A stretch of 64,000 bases of DNA from a virus, in IMG/VR virus record IMGVR_UViG_3300005921_000001, positions 1 through 64,000 of that record, one strand, 5' to 3'. Both the position numbers and the translations under genes were made by a program. Shown piece by piece: positions 25,887 through 33,169 of the stretch. Numbering within the stretch: position 1 is the stretch's first letter; every line of letters begins with the position of its first letter. The notes below the pieces were generated by a model. It made no database searches. It was not told where the DNA came from and worked only from the letters and a program-made list of their open reading frames with translations.

Positions 25887-26158
25887 CGGACATTCAAGAA
25901 ATCGGCTGGGCCGTGAAGCAGATGCGAAATGGCTCCAAGGTGCAGCGCGCGGGATGGAACGGGAAGGGGATGTTTCTCTATCTCGTCCCGGCCAACTCCT
26001 ACGCAGCGCAGACAGGTGCCGCGAAGGGCTATTGGGGCGAAAATGCTCTTGTGCCCTACGGCGCCTATGTCGCCATGAAAACCGCGCAGGAAAACGTCGT
26101 CCCGTGGCTTTGCTCACAGACCGACTTGCTTGCGACCGATTGGGAAGTCGCGGAGTGA
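25883..26158 (+). CDS. tad2: Tad2-like anti-Thoeris protein (DUF2829)
   Basis: The 91-residue product shows the DUF2829/Tad2 pattern: a helix with WAVKQMRNGSKVQRAGWNGKG, a MFLYLV strand, YVAMKTAQENVVPW and the ending CSQTDLLATDWEV. Tad2 proteins of other phages bind the cyclic-ADPR-type signal made by Thoeris defence and so prevent the abortive response. The coupled position in an accessory cluster agrees with a counter-defence role. Assignment is from the family pattern; ligand binding here is inferred. Confidence 0.8.
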   Translation: MTDIQEIGWAVKQMRNGSKVQRAGWNGKGMFLYLVPANSYAAQTGAAKGYWGENALVPYGAYVAMKTAQENVVPWLCSQTDLLATDWEVAE

Positions 26159-26439
26159 CCAGCGTGACCTATTCATTCGAAGTTACGGCCGCGACCAAGG
26201 CCGAAGCGAAGCAGAAAATCGCCAAGGAATTCGACAACGTGGTTGCATACCAGCCTATCCATGCCGCCGACCGTGCGCCGGCTCAGGCTGCTGGCGAGGC
26301 GTTCATTGATGCATTGATTGACCCGCCTGATGGGCAGGAAATCTATGTGAACATTTACGGTTCTGTGGGCTGTCGCGGCGAAAAAGACATTACCGGCGCG
26401 AATGTGTCGGTGAGAGCATTGCTGACTCCGAAGCGATAA
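26155..26439 (+). CDS. Hypothetical protein, GTG start coupled to tad2
   Basis: The frame is open further upstream but a GTG at 26155 overlaps the tad2 stop (GTGA); a second GTG lies at 26164. The product is about 94 residues (VTYSFEVTAATKAEAKQKIAKEFDNVVAYQP..., IYVNIYGSVG), probably an alpha/beta small domain. I recognise the style from other phages but not a named family. Confidence 0.6.
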   Translation: MTSVTYSFEVTAATKAEAKQKIAKEFDNVVAYQPIHAADRAPAQAAGEAFIDALIDPPDGQEIYVNIYGSVGCRGEKDITGANVSVRALLTPKR

Positions 26440-26445
26440 CGAGAT

Positions 26446-26520
26446 CACCATCCCGATTCTCCCCCTGAGAATGACTACGGCGCGCGGTCGGGATGGTGTA
26501 TGTTCATTGAGCCGCGCGCC
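26446..26520 (+). promoter_or_regulatory. Pseudoknot-like leader before the holin gene
   Basis: Stem A pairs about 26446-26456 with 26488-26498 (caccatcccga with tcgggatggtg). Stem B pairs 26479-26487 with 26512-26520 (ggcgcgcgg with ccgcgcgcc), with a possible tgagaa/ttctca extension. The 5' arm of B lies in the loop of A, directly against A's 3' arm. They can form an H-type pseudoknot or exclude each other. The holin ATG is 20 bases downstream. A role in timing lysis is inference. Confidence 0.45.
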
Positions 26521-26540
26521 GGTTCTCATTTGGAGCAAAC

Positions 26541-26924
26541 ATGGGTAATTCCGCAAACCCCGCAATGGACGGCGTGTTTTCGGCTGTACGGTCGTTATTG
26601 ATCGGCATCGGCCTTGCACTTGCGGCCAACGGGGTAGCAACAAATTCTCCGGTGTACAGGGGGGTACAGATCGCGGCGGGCAGCATCATGTTTATTGGCC
26701 CTGCAGGGTGGTCGCTGTATTTAGCCATCACGCACGCCTTGACGCAACGCAAGGCGGTTGCGGTTGGTGTTCAAGCGGGTATCAACCTTGTCGTAGCAGG
26801 GCAGGCGCTTACGAATGGCGGCAAGTTGATTCAAATTGCCAACCCGGACGCAACACCTCCGAAACCTGTTACGGAATACTCCGCCCAACAAATCGTGCGC
26901 AACTTTGCTCCCCCGGCGAAGTAA
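26541..26924 (+). CDS. Holin candidate (Pam3 gp28-like)
   Basis: The 127-residue protein has two hydrophobic helices, about residues 14-32 (VRSLLIGIGLALAANGV) and 40-63 (QIAAGSIMFIGPAGWSLYLAIT), and a polar C-terminal half. The pattern fits the Pam3-gp28 type putative holins encoded next to an M15 endolysin. A ribosome site (TTGGAG) lies in the unpaired stretch after the pseudoknot-like leader. It would make the inner-membrane holes that release the endolysin. Confidence 0.65.
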   Translation: MGNSANPAMDGVFSAVRSLLIGIGLALAANGVATNSPVYRGVQIAAGSIMFIGPAGWSLYLAITHALTQRKAVAVGVQAGINLVVAGQALTNGGKLIQIANPDATPPKPVTEYSAQQIVRNFAPPAK

Positions 26925-26925
26925 T

Positions 26926-27132
26926 ATGCTTGCTTTCCTCGCATGGCTCTGGAACCTGATCACCGGACGCGACCAGCAAGCCACATCCGATCAAGCACTA
27001 GGCCGCTCCGAGCAGGCGCAAGCCGATGCAACCGTAGCCGCGCAAGCGGAAGCGCGCATAGCAGCGTCCGAGGCTCAAGGGCCAAGAAATATCGACGAAG
27101 CAATTCAGCGGGCGAAGGATGGGACGATATGA
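26926..27132 (+). CDS. i-spanin-like protein (Rz analogue)
   Basis: The ATG at 26926 is one base after the holin stop. The 68-residue product has a hydrophobic N-terminal anchor (MLAFLAWLWNLITG) and an Ala/Glu/Gln-rich helical rest, as expected of a short inner-membrane spanin. It overlaps the next gene by ATGA. Short length makes this tentative. Confidence 0.5.
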   Translation: MLAFLAWLWNLITGRDQQATSDQALGRSEQAQADATVAAQAEARIAASEAQGPRNIDEAIQRAKDGTI

Positions 27133-27392
27133 AACGCGAGACAGTTTTTGCGACTCTTCCGGTCATTTATCTGTGTGCAGCTTTTGCAGCGGCTTGCGCC
27201 AGCGCCCCGACAGCCGCGATTCCTTCCGCCCCCTTGTGCTTGCCGGTTCCGGCGTATAGCAGCGCCCAGCAAGCCGCGCTGGCGCAGGAATGGACCGCGT
27301 TGGCGCACGAGCACCCGGCATGGGTTACAGTGCAGGCATTCATTCCCGATGCAGTGCGTTTGCGCGATGCGGCGCGTGCTGCTTGCAAGTAA
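27129..27392 (+). CDS. o-spanin-like lipoprotein candidate (Rz1 analogue)
   Basis: The 87-residue product from ATG 27129 begins with a signal sequence and a weak lipobox (FAAAC-AS), then a Pro-rich segment (PSAPLCLPVPAYS), as in Rz1-type lipoproteins. Together with the upstream anchored protein it would link inner and outer membranes in the last lysis step. The lipobox is imperfect, so an ordinary secreted protein is possible. Confidence 0.5.
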   Translation: MKRETVFATLPVIYLCAAFAAACASAPTAAIPSAPLCLPVPAYSSAQQAALAQEWTALAHEHPAWVTVQAFIPDAVRLRDAARAACK

Positions 27393-27447
27393 CATCTATG
27401 GCCACGCTGCGGCGGCAATGGTAATAGGCACGGCGTAGGAGATCGAA

Positions 27448-27633
27448 ATGAGCGACGTGAATTCGACTGCGGCGATAATCATCAACCGAGGCCGCCGATA
27501 CCCGCACGGGTTCAACCATTATGACGATGGTTGGAACGCTTTCGTTGACGGTAAACCTTTTGTCGCCGTGGGGGTGTCATGGCGAGATGGGTGGAAAGAC
27601 GCTTGCGAAGCGAAAGCTGTAGACAAGATTTAG
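27448..27633 (+). CDS. Small hypothetical protein
   Basis: A 61-residue protein with a good AGGAGA site seven bases before the ATG. The central GFNHYDDGWNAFVDGKPF and WRDGWKDACEAK suggest a small folded domain. No known family. Confidence 0.5.
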   Translation: MSDVNSTAAIIINRGRRYPHGFNHYDDGWNAFVDGKPFVAVGVSWRDGWKDACEAKAVDKI

Positions 27634-27650
27634 CCCTCGTGAGGAACGAC

Positions 27651-27947
27651 ATGGAAAACGATTGCAAGGCTTCCGAAATCAAAAGGCTCACGACCGAACT
27701 GGAGCGCGCCTACCGCTGCATTCAGGGGCTTTACCATGCCGCCGGTGATGGTGCGCACGTCCCGGACAACATCAAGACATATCACTGCATGACCATCGGC
27801 GCGGCGAAGAGGTTCGTTTTCGACGAATCGTTGGACGGTGCGGAATACTTTCTCGGCAGGCAACTTGACGTTCTCCATGCTGCGCTTCGCCTGCCTGCCG
27901 GTCGGAAAGAGCCTGCGGATGAACACGCCGAAGCGCCGGCAGCGTAG
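27651..27947 (+). CDS. Hypothetical protein, Ea22-like style
   Basis: The ATG at 27651 after GAGGAACGAC gives 98 residues. The N-terminal helix (EIKRLTTELERAYRCIQGLYHAAGDG) followed by a compact part (MTIGAAKRFVFDESLDGAEYFLG) is similar in style to accessory proteins of many phages. Function unknown. Confidence 0.55.
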   Translation: MENDCKASEIKRLTTELERAYRCIQGLYHAAGDGAHVPDNIKTYHCMTIGAAKRFVFDESLDGAEYFLGRQLDVLHAALRLPAGRKEPADEHAEAPAA

Positions 27948-27965
27948 ACGAACCGTGGGGCGGCG

Positions 27966-28307
27966 ATGGCTGAAGACACACCCTTCAATGCCGTAGCGGC
28001 CAGTCACGCGGCTGACCATCAGCCACCGTTGCCACCGACCACGACGCGGGAAGAGGATATTGTTACAGCAGGGCAGCGCAAGATCAATCTGATTTGGGAG
28101 TACACGCAAGCGGTAATTTCGATTGTCGTGGTCCTGTCAAACATGGTTGTTGCCGTCTGGAACGGTATCATGGGGAGGCCCATCGAGGTTCCGGTCGTGC
28201 TGTCTTCGTCGCTCTTTTTGATAGTCGGATTCTATTTTAGCCGGACTAATCACGCGGCCATCGGCGGTGTTGGGCAAAAGCCGGAAGGCGTGTATACGGG
28301 GCGATGA
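27966..28307 (+). CDS. Two-helix membrane protein
   Basis: A 113-residue protein with an extramembrane N-terminus (about 45 residues) and two hydrophobic helices, about 48-66 (AVISIVVVLSNMVVAVW) and 73-91 (VPVVLSSSLFLIVGFYF), ending RTNHAAIGGVGQKPEGVYTG. It may be a second holin or antiholin, or a lysis accessory. Not identified further. Confidence 0.55.
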   Translation: MAEDTPFNAVAASHAADHQPPLPPTTTREEDIVTAGQRKINLIWEYTQAVISIVVVLSNMVVAVWNGIMGRPIEVPVVLSSSLFLIVGFYFSRTNHAAIGGVGQKPEGVYTGR

Positions 28308-28310
28308 TTC

Positions 28311-28469
28311 ATGGCGCACGATAACGGTTCGCGGAGTACACATGATGAACTTGTGGCATTGCGAAACCGCGTGCGGCTGCTAGAGGATGCTTTTAGCGAC
28401 TTCAAGCGGCAGGTTGAACACGATGTGCAAGACATCAAGAATCGGCTTCAACATATTACATCGGAGTAG
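28311..28469 (+). CDS. Short coiled-coil protein
   Basis: A 52-residue frame (ATG 28311, TAG 28467-28469), three bases after the membrane protein stop and two before the next ATG. It reads as a single amphipathic helix (DELVALRNRVRLLEDAFSDF, then QVEHDVQDIKNRL). Tight spacing and heptad pattern support it as real; it may pair with the following coiled-coil membrane protein. Confidence 0.5.
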   Translation: MAHDNGSRSTHDELVALRNRVRLLEDAFSDFKRQVEHDVQDIKNRLQHITSE

Positions 28470-28471
28470 GT

Positions 28472-28861
28472 ATGCCGGATCAGGGGGACGCTTGCGATCA
28501 GTGGGCGCGCGGCAAAGCCGCCGAAGCATTGCAGGCCGCACAATCGCTAGGCCGGGAGATGGAGATACGGTTCGAGAATATCGACCAGCGCCTTCACGAT
28601 TTCGCCGCTGCTACCAGTGAAAGCGAAACGCGAACCAACAAGAGTCAAACCGATGGTGAGAACCGCTTGAAGACCGAGATGGGTGCAATCGAAATCCGGC
28701 TCCTGGCCGCAATCGGCAAGATTGAAACTGCCATGAATACGCAGAGTGCTACCTATAGCAACAGGTTTTGGGATACAACGACCAAGATTATTGTAGGGCT
28801 AGTGGGTGTGCTGTGGGCAATCGCTTTTGCCTATGTTGGTTCAGGGCAGGCGCACCATTGA
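28472..28861 (+). CDS. Coiled-coil protein with C-terminal membrane anchor
   Basis: The 129-residue protein has about 100 residues of predicted coiled coil (EMEIRFENIDQRLHDF, MGAIEIRLLAAIGKIETAM) and a C-terminal helix (IIVGLVGVLWAIAFAYVG). This architecture resembles XhlA/haemolysin-like lysis accessory proteins, but the family cannot be fixed by eye. Confidence 0.55.
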   Translation: MPDQGDACDQWARGKAAEALQAAQSLGREMEIRFENIDQRLHDFAAATSESETRTNKSQTDGENRLKTEMGAIEIRLLAAIGKIETAMNTQSATYSNRFWDTTTKIIVGLVGVLWAIAFAYVGSGQAHH

Positions 28862-28862
28862 A

Positions 28863-29186
28863 ATGGCGGACACCCATAACAGCCAATCGAGTTCGTCGGC
28901 ATACGCGGCCCCAACCTTTTATTTTACCACGCCGCCGGAAGCTGTGAACCGAATCCTGGGAACGCTGATCGGCGCCATGTGGGTTTCCGGAGCTGCGGTG
29001 TTTATTTCGTTGCTGGTGGGGCTTGGCTGTTATATCAAAATAGCCGATCTTGATAAGTTGTACCAAAAGGAAAACATGAACTTCGGACTTTGGGTTGATT
29101 ACACCAACGAGCTAAAGGGCGAACTCGTTGCGCATGGAATCCCAACCCCGCCCAACCCATGTACTAGCAAAGGAGCGTGTCCTTAG
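28863..29186 (+). CDS. Single-pass membrane protein
   Basis: The ATG at 28863 lies one base after the preceding stop, giving 107 residues: a polar, Ser-rich N-terminus, one long hydrophobic helix at about 33-60 (LIGAMWVSGAAVFISLLVGL), and a soluble C-terminus with two Cys near the end. Function unknown. Confidence 0.5.
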   Translation: MADTHNSQSSSSAYAAPTFYFTTPPEAVNRILGTLIGAMWVSGAAVFISLLVGLGCYIKIADLDKLYQKENMNFGLWVDYTNELKGELVAHGIPTPPNPCTSKGACP

Positions 29187-29504
29187 ATGGCCCACCACAT
29201 CATCATTATCAAACACCCAAGCGGCACACAGCAATACAGCGCCAGCGGATCGGACATGGATACCATGATCGCTGCCGTCACTGCCTCTTCGGAAGCGCCA
29301 TCTTACTTAGCCCCTGCGCTTACCTGGACCGAGTATGGCACTGGCTCTACACCGTCTAGCACCGGCTCGCAAATCACATGGACAAATAACGATTTGTCGC
29401 TCGAATGGGAAACCGATACGTCGGACTTGTCCTCGGTCGTTTCCGCCTTGAATGCATCCGGCGATACGGCGCTTGCCAACTCATTGCAGGCTCTACTTAA
29501 CTAA
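29187..29504 (+). CDS. Hypothetical soluble protein
   Basis: A 105-residue Ser/Thr-rich protein that starts at the base after the preceding stop. No membrane segment and no known motif. It may be a minor virion or decoy protein; nothing in the sequence decides. Confidence 0.5.
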   Translation: MAHHIIIIKHPSGTQQYSASGSDMDTMIAAVTASSEAPSYLAPALTWTEYGTGSTPSSTGSQITWTNNDLSLEWETDTSDLSSVVSALNASGDTALANSLQALLN

Positions 29505-29516
29505 GGAGTCCCCACC

Positions 29517-29744
29517 ATGGCATTAGGTCATGTTCTTTTCATCCTGCTGGCGATCCTGTTTATCGCCTGTGTCTTCGGCCTGCTGTGGTGGGGATTCTCG
29601 CGTATTTGGCCTCTGATCCCGCTTCCCGAACCAATCAAGACCATCCTGTACGTGCTGCTTGTGGTTATTGTAGGGCTTATCCTGCTTTATGCAGCCTACG
29701 ATATTTTCACGGGCGCGTCGGGTTGCTTGGGTCTGCGCTGCTAA
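29517..29744 (+). CDS. Two-helix hydrophobic membrane protein
   Basis: A 75-residue protein made almost entirely of two hydrophobic helices (VLFILLAILFIACVFGLLWW and TILYVLLVVIVGLILLYAAY) joined by a Pro-rich turn (PLIPLPEPI). AAGGAG precedes the ATG. Last substantial gene of the rightward block. It may be another holin-type protein. Confidence 0.6.
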   Translation: MALGHVLFILLAILFIACVFGLLWWGFSRIWPLIPLPEPIKTILYVLLVVIVGLILLYAAYDIFTGASGCLGLRC

Positions 29745-29771
29745 AAAGGCACTTGCGTTCTGCCCAAAGGT

Positions 29772-29879
29772 ATGGTTTGGTTTCCCTACTGTGATGTAGA
29801 GTTTAACGAATGCGCCCGTATTGGCGTCAACGTAAACAGCAGGAGACCCACAATGCGGCGGACGTTCAAAACCGCCTGA
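29772..29879 (+). CDS. Possible 35-residue ORF before the terminator
   Basis: An open frame from ATG 29772 to TGA 29879, with an internal in-frame ATG at 29853 preceded by AGGAGA. The predicted peptide is Cys-containing and has no recognisable features. It is the only coding candidate in the gap between the rightward and leftward blocks. Confidence 0.25.
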   Translation: MVWFPYCDVEFNECARIGVNVNSRRPTMRRTFKTA

Positions 29880-29907
29880 TCTAACACAAACATACAGCCT
29901 TCGCTCG

Positions 29908-29941
29908 AAGCCCCGCCGGTTATGCCGCGCGGGGCTTTTTG
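29908..29941 (+). terminator. Rho-independent terminator of the late block
   Basis: A 9-bp stem (aagccccgc / gcggggctt) with an 11-base loop is followed by a run of T. On the other strand no T-run follows the stem, so it acts on rightward transcription and protects the convergent rtcB operon. Confidence 0.85.
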
Positions 29942-29945
29942 TTTG

Positions 29946-31172
29946 TTAGCCCTTCACGTTCACAACTTGACGCAGTCGGTGTACGATTTCCACAAGATCG
30001 GTCTGCGCGGCCATCACGTCACCGATTGGTTTGTAGGCGGCAGGACTTTCGTCGATCACGTCGGCATCAAGTCGCGCCTCGATGCCCTTCATGGCTTCCG
30101 CATGTTGCTCAAGGGTGATGGCTTTCTTTGCTGCGCCGCGCGACATTGACCGACCGGCCCCGTGCGAACAGGACTGAAACGATTCCTTGTTGCCTTTGCC
30201 GCGAATGACGAAACTGCCGGTCCCCATTGAGCCGGGGATAATGCCTAAATCGCCTTCGCGCGCTCGAACCGCACCCTTGCGTGTCACGATCACGTTTTGG
30301 CTGAAATGGTTCTCTAGCGCGACGTAGTTGTGATGGCAATTCACGGCTTCGGTCGTGATGGTAACGTCGCGGCCAAGTGCTTTTGTAGTGGCTTCTCGAA
30401 CCGCTTCCATCATCAGACATCGATTGGCAAGTGCATACTCCTGCGCCCAATCGACGGCTTCGACGTAATCCTTGAAGTCCTCCGTTCCGGCTGGAAGGTA
30501 GGAAAGCTCGGCGTCCGGCAGTGTGACGAAATACCGGCGCATGTGCTCTTTCGCACGCTCTATGAAATACCGCCCAATTTGATTGCCAACACCACGCGAC
30601 CCCGAATGCAGCATGAACCAAACCACTTCGCTTTCATCAATACAAATTTCAATGAAATGATTTCCAGTACCAAGTGTCCCAAGGTGGCGCTGGTAGCGCG
30701 CGCCCCATCGCGCTAACATGGGGTGTTTTGCTCCTATGGAGGCAAAGCCTTCGTTCATTCGTTCGTTGTTCTTCACAAACGCTTCGATGCGTGGTGAAAG
30801 ATCGTGCCATGATCCACGATCATTCTCACCACCATTGTCGGTTCGGCCATGCGGGACAGCAGCTTCGATAGCAAGCCGAACACCATGCAAATTGTCTGGT
30901 AAATCGCTGGCGACCAAATTGGTCCGTGCCGCGACCATACCGCAGCCGATATCGACGCCGACCGCTGCCGGAACGATTGCACCCTTGGTCGCGATCACGC
31001 TTCCTACGGTGGCACCCATTCCCCAATGACAGTCAGGCATTACCGCGACGTGTTTGAAAATGAATGGAAGACGCGATACGTTTTCGAGCTGCGCCATCGC
31101 CTGAGGCTCGACTTGAACACCGTCCGTCCACATTTTGATCGGAGCGGCGCCTTCTGAAATATGTACGTTCAT
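29946..31172 (-). CDS. rtcB: RtcB RNA ligase
   Basis: The ATG at 31172 with AAAGGAAC upstream gives 408 residues; the longer frame has no ribosome site. It has the RtcB motifs: HWGMGATVGS, the metal site GVDIGCGM (Asp 73, Cys 77), GTGNHFIE, HSGSRGVGNQ, HHNYVALENH and the guanylylation motif SHGAGRSMSR. RtcB joins 2',3'-cyclic or 3'-phosphate ends to 5'-OH ends using GTP and Mn2+. In a phage it could repair tRNAs cut by host anticodon nucleases. It is the last gene of the leftward block. Confidence 0.95.
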   Translation of the reverse strand: MNVHISEGAAPIKMWTDGVQVEPQAMAQLENVSRLPFIFKHVAVMPDCHWGMGATVGSVIATKGAIVPAAVGVDIGCGMVAARTNLVASDLPDNLHGVRLAIEAAVPHGRTDNGGENDRGSWHDLSPRIEAFVKNNERMNEGFASIGAKHPMLARWGARYQRHLGTLGTGNHFIEICIDESEVVWFMLHSGSRGVGNQIGRYFIERAKEHMRRYFVTLPDAELSYLPAGTEDFKDYVEAVDWAQEYALANRCLMMEAVREATTKALGRDVTITTEAVNCHHNYVALENHFSQNVIVTRKGAVRAREGDLGIIPGSMGTGSFVIRGKGNKESFQSCSHGAGRSMSRGAAKKAITLEQHAEAMKGIEARLDADVIDESPAAYKPIGDVMAAQTDLVEIVHRLRQVVNVKG

Positions 31173-31185
31173 GGTAGCTGTTCCT

Positions 31186-31389
31186 TTATAGCACAACGTA
31201 CAAGCCAATAGCCATCGCCATTAGCAGGCCGAACGCTATTGCGTCAACGCCGATGGTCCACGAAGTAGTGGACCATCGGCGTTGAGCCATTGCATGAGAT
31301 TGCACCCTTGGGGCGGTGCCGTCTGCCACCCTAAGACGAAGCTCTTCCAGCTTCGTCTTAGGGCGATTGTCGTTTAGGTCGTTTCGCAT
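31186..31389 (-). CDS. Small single-pass membrane protein containing two perfect hairpins
   Basis: The ATG at 31389 (AAAGGCGA upstream) gives 67 residues: a basic, polar first two thirds and a C-terminal helix (AIAFGLLMAMAIGLYVVL). It overlaps the upstream gene and ends 13 bases before rtcB. Two long perfect inverted repeats lie inside it, so the codons may be secondary to an RNA structure. Coding status is therefore uncertain. Confidence 0.45.
   Translation of the reverse strand: MRNDLNDNRPKTKLEELRLRVADGTAPRVQSHAMAQRRWSTTSWTIGVDAIAFGLLMAMAIGLYVVL
31244..31285. repeat. Perfect 18-bp inverted repeat, 6-base loop
   Basis: Arms 31244-31261 (tcaacgccgatggtccac) and 31268-31285, loop gaagta. No T-run on either side. 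It lies 72 bases upstream of the rtcB start. Confidence 0.9.
31329..31363. repeat. Perfect 15-bp inverted repeat, 5-base loop
   Basis: Arms 31329-31343 (ccctaagacgaagct) and 31349-31363, loop cttcc. Its stem sequence is unrelated to the neighbouring 18-bp repeat. Confidence 0.9.
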
Positions 31390-31630
31390 CAAGATCGCCT
31401 TTCGTGGTTGCGCCTTCCGGCGGAGGTGAGTTAAGTAAGCGGTGCAAGTCTTTCATGGCTGCTCCCATGTTCTCATAATGGTCTTTGACAGCATATGCAA
31501 CATAGTTATGCATCAAGCGCAAGTAGACTTTCCATTTGGCAGATGAACGATTGAAACAAATCTCTGCTACTTTGACCGCGCCAATGTAGATATGATATTC
31601 GCGTGGCTTTTCAGTACGAAGCGTTGACAT
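31358..31630 (-). CDS. Hypothetical protein
   Basis: The ATG at 31630 overlaps the upstream stop (TAATG), giving 90 residues. The N-terminal half looks like a small alpha/beta fold (REYHIYIGAVKVAEICFN, WKVYLRLMHNYVAYAVKDHYE); the C-terminus is basic and Pro-rich. Unknown function. Confidence 0.55.
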   Translation of the reverse strand: MSTLRTEKPREYHIYIGAVKVAEICFNRSSAKWKVYLRLMHNYVAYAVKDHYENMGAAMKDLHRLLNSPPPEGATTKGDLDAKRPKRQSP

Positions 31631-32682
31631 TACCCACATGTTTCACCTGCATTAAGCCGCTTGATGATTTCTTCTGCCACGCGCACCCAACGGCCGTTAT
31701 AGCCACCGGGCTCATCGAATACGGCGTCGTCCTTCGCATCCAGAACAATGTGGTCGTCAACGACGCGCCAGGGGGTGGGATGGGCTTCGAATAATGACTT
31801 CGTTGGAACGCGAACGCGGTCGTCATGCCGCCCCCACCAGCCGTAAACGCCGGAACTAATGCCTTTCGGCCGGCGGTCCATAGCGCGCCGGAAGGCTCGT
31901 GATGGCTCCGTCCAGTTATCGAACGTCAGCCCATGCTCCCACATTTCATCGCCTGCGGTTAGTACATCATAGACAAGGCGTTCATCGTCGCATGTCAGCA
32001 CATGCCGGGCAATAGCATCGCGCGCATAGAAATCGTATTTGAGTGTTCGATCTTCTGTTAGTTCCATATAGGAACAAACGTTGTACGTGCGTACCGTTGG
32101 TTTATGAAGTTCTGCTACTTTGAGGCCGCGCCAGTACAGGTATTTGGATCGGTCGGGAAATACCTGCACGTTCTGGTCGGCTTCGCGGACAGCGCCGGGC
32201 AGGAAGATATCGGCACGCTTTTCCCATGCTTCAACCATTTCTGGATGCTCGATAACGATCAACGTCTTACCATCGGCGCCTTCAAGTGGCGCGTCGGTGG
32301 CAAGCGTTGTTCCGCTTTCGTCGCGCGTGTTGGCTTCCAGTTCCCGGAATGCCTGCCACATTTTCCAGTTGCGGCCATAGGAAGTTGTATACGGTAGATC
32401 GGTGTAGCGGGCTTTCAACAGGTTGAACCGTTCGCAGCGTATGCGCAACCCTTCAAACGATTGTCCCCTGAACTCTGCCAACTTCTTCTGGAATGTGTAC
32501 TTATCGCGGCCGATCCATACAACCGGCTCTGCGCCAAGCCGTACCAGCACGGCCATTGCATATTTGAGCCCGGTTCCGAAGTAACCAATCGGATTGGCCG
32601 TTTGTGGCTTTACGCTCACGCCCATCATGGTGAAGGCGCGCAGGTCTATTAGTCCCGGCGTAGCGAATACGATTGCGGTCAT
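31630..32682 (-). CDS. GHKL-ATPase-like phage protein
   Basis: This 350-residue protein has NPIGYFGTGLKYAMAVLVRLG at residues 31-51, resembling the Gly-rich G1 box and lid of GHKL (Hsp90/histidine-kinase-like) ATPases, preceded by a helix (DLRAFTMMGVSVKP). The C-terminal half has conserved-looking Trp/Arg/Asp patterns (GVYGWWGRHDDRVRVP, ALDAKDD-like). I know similar proteins in other phages without a proven role. ATP binding is inferred. Confidence 0.55.
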   Translation of the reverse strand: MTAIVFATPGLIDLRAFTMMGVSVKPQTANPIGYFGTGLKYAMAVLVRLGAEPVVWIGRDKYTFQKKLAEFRGQSFEGLRIRCERFNLLKARYTDLPYTTSYGRNWKMWQAFRELEANTRDESGTTLATDAPLEGADGKTLIVIEHPEMVEAWEKRADIFLPGAVREADQNVQVFPDRSKYLYWRGLKVAELHKPTVRTYNVCSYMELTEDRTLKYDFYARDAIARHVLTCDDERLVYDVLTAGDEMWEHGLTFDNWTEPSRAFRRAMDRRPKGISSGVYGWWGRHDDRVRVPTKSLFEAHPTPWRVVDDHIVLDAKDDAVFDEPGGYNGRWVRVAEEIIKRLNAGETCG

Positions 32683-32981
32683 GATGAATACTCTTCAACT
32701 TTAGCAACTAAATCAGCAACCGCGTCCATGAACTCATTAGCCCTGTGCGCTGTTGAATGAAGTGCAATATCATACGACTTTTTTAGAAGCTTCAACATTT
32801 CTGGAGCGACACTAATCAGTTTTGCGTCTGCGCGGTCTCGTTCGGTAAGCGTGCGTATACAGACAATTGTTCTATTCCCTTCTTTGATGTAGTGTGGGTC
32901 GAAATCACCGTTTTTTCGATGCGTGCTCGCATTTGGGCGCTCAAGACGCCACGGTCTCGGCGTATAGTTCATCTTTGTCAT
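32679..32981 (-). CDS. Small conserved phage protein (ADAxLIxxAPEML type)
   Basis: The 100-residue product overlaps its neighbours by ATGA at both ends. It has PRPWRLERPNAS near the start and DRADAKLISVAPEMLKLLKK in the middle, a pattern seen in many phage proteins of unknown function. Confidence 0.65.
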   Translation of the reverse strand: MTKMNYTPRPWRLERPNASTHRKNGDFDPHYIKEGNRTIVCIRTLTERDRADAKLISVAPEMLKLLKKSYDIALHSTAHRANEFMDAVADLVAKVEEYSS

Positions 32982-33169
32982 TTGATTCTCCTTAGTTCCC
33001 TGGCTGCTGCAAAATGTTTCTCAGCTTCAGCGAGCAAGACAGCGGGGTTGCGGACGCGCCCGGATTTGGCGGCGATCTCGTAATCGCGGCCAAGGCTCTC
33101 ATGCTTTTCCGCGCGGACTTGCGCTTCGCTGCGGTAGGGCCGGGCTGTGATTTCTTCGAGGGTGTTCAT
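32978..33169 (-). CDS. Small hypothetical protein
   Basis: A 63-residue protein with ATGA overlaps at both ends. It reads as two helices (SEAQVRAEKHESLGRDYEIA, AVLLAEAEKHFAAARELRR). No known family; the coupling supports that it is translated. Confidence 0.55.
   Translation of the reverse strand: MNTLEEITARPYRSEAQVRAEKHESLGRDYEIAAKSGRVRNPAVLLAEAEKHFAAARELRRIK

Noticed and set aside
25702-26154. Long upstream extension of the GTG-start gene after tad2
   Set aside because: It overl aps tad2 and its neighbour in another frame with Arg-rich, motif-free sequence; the GTGA overlap marks the real start.
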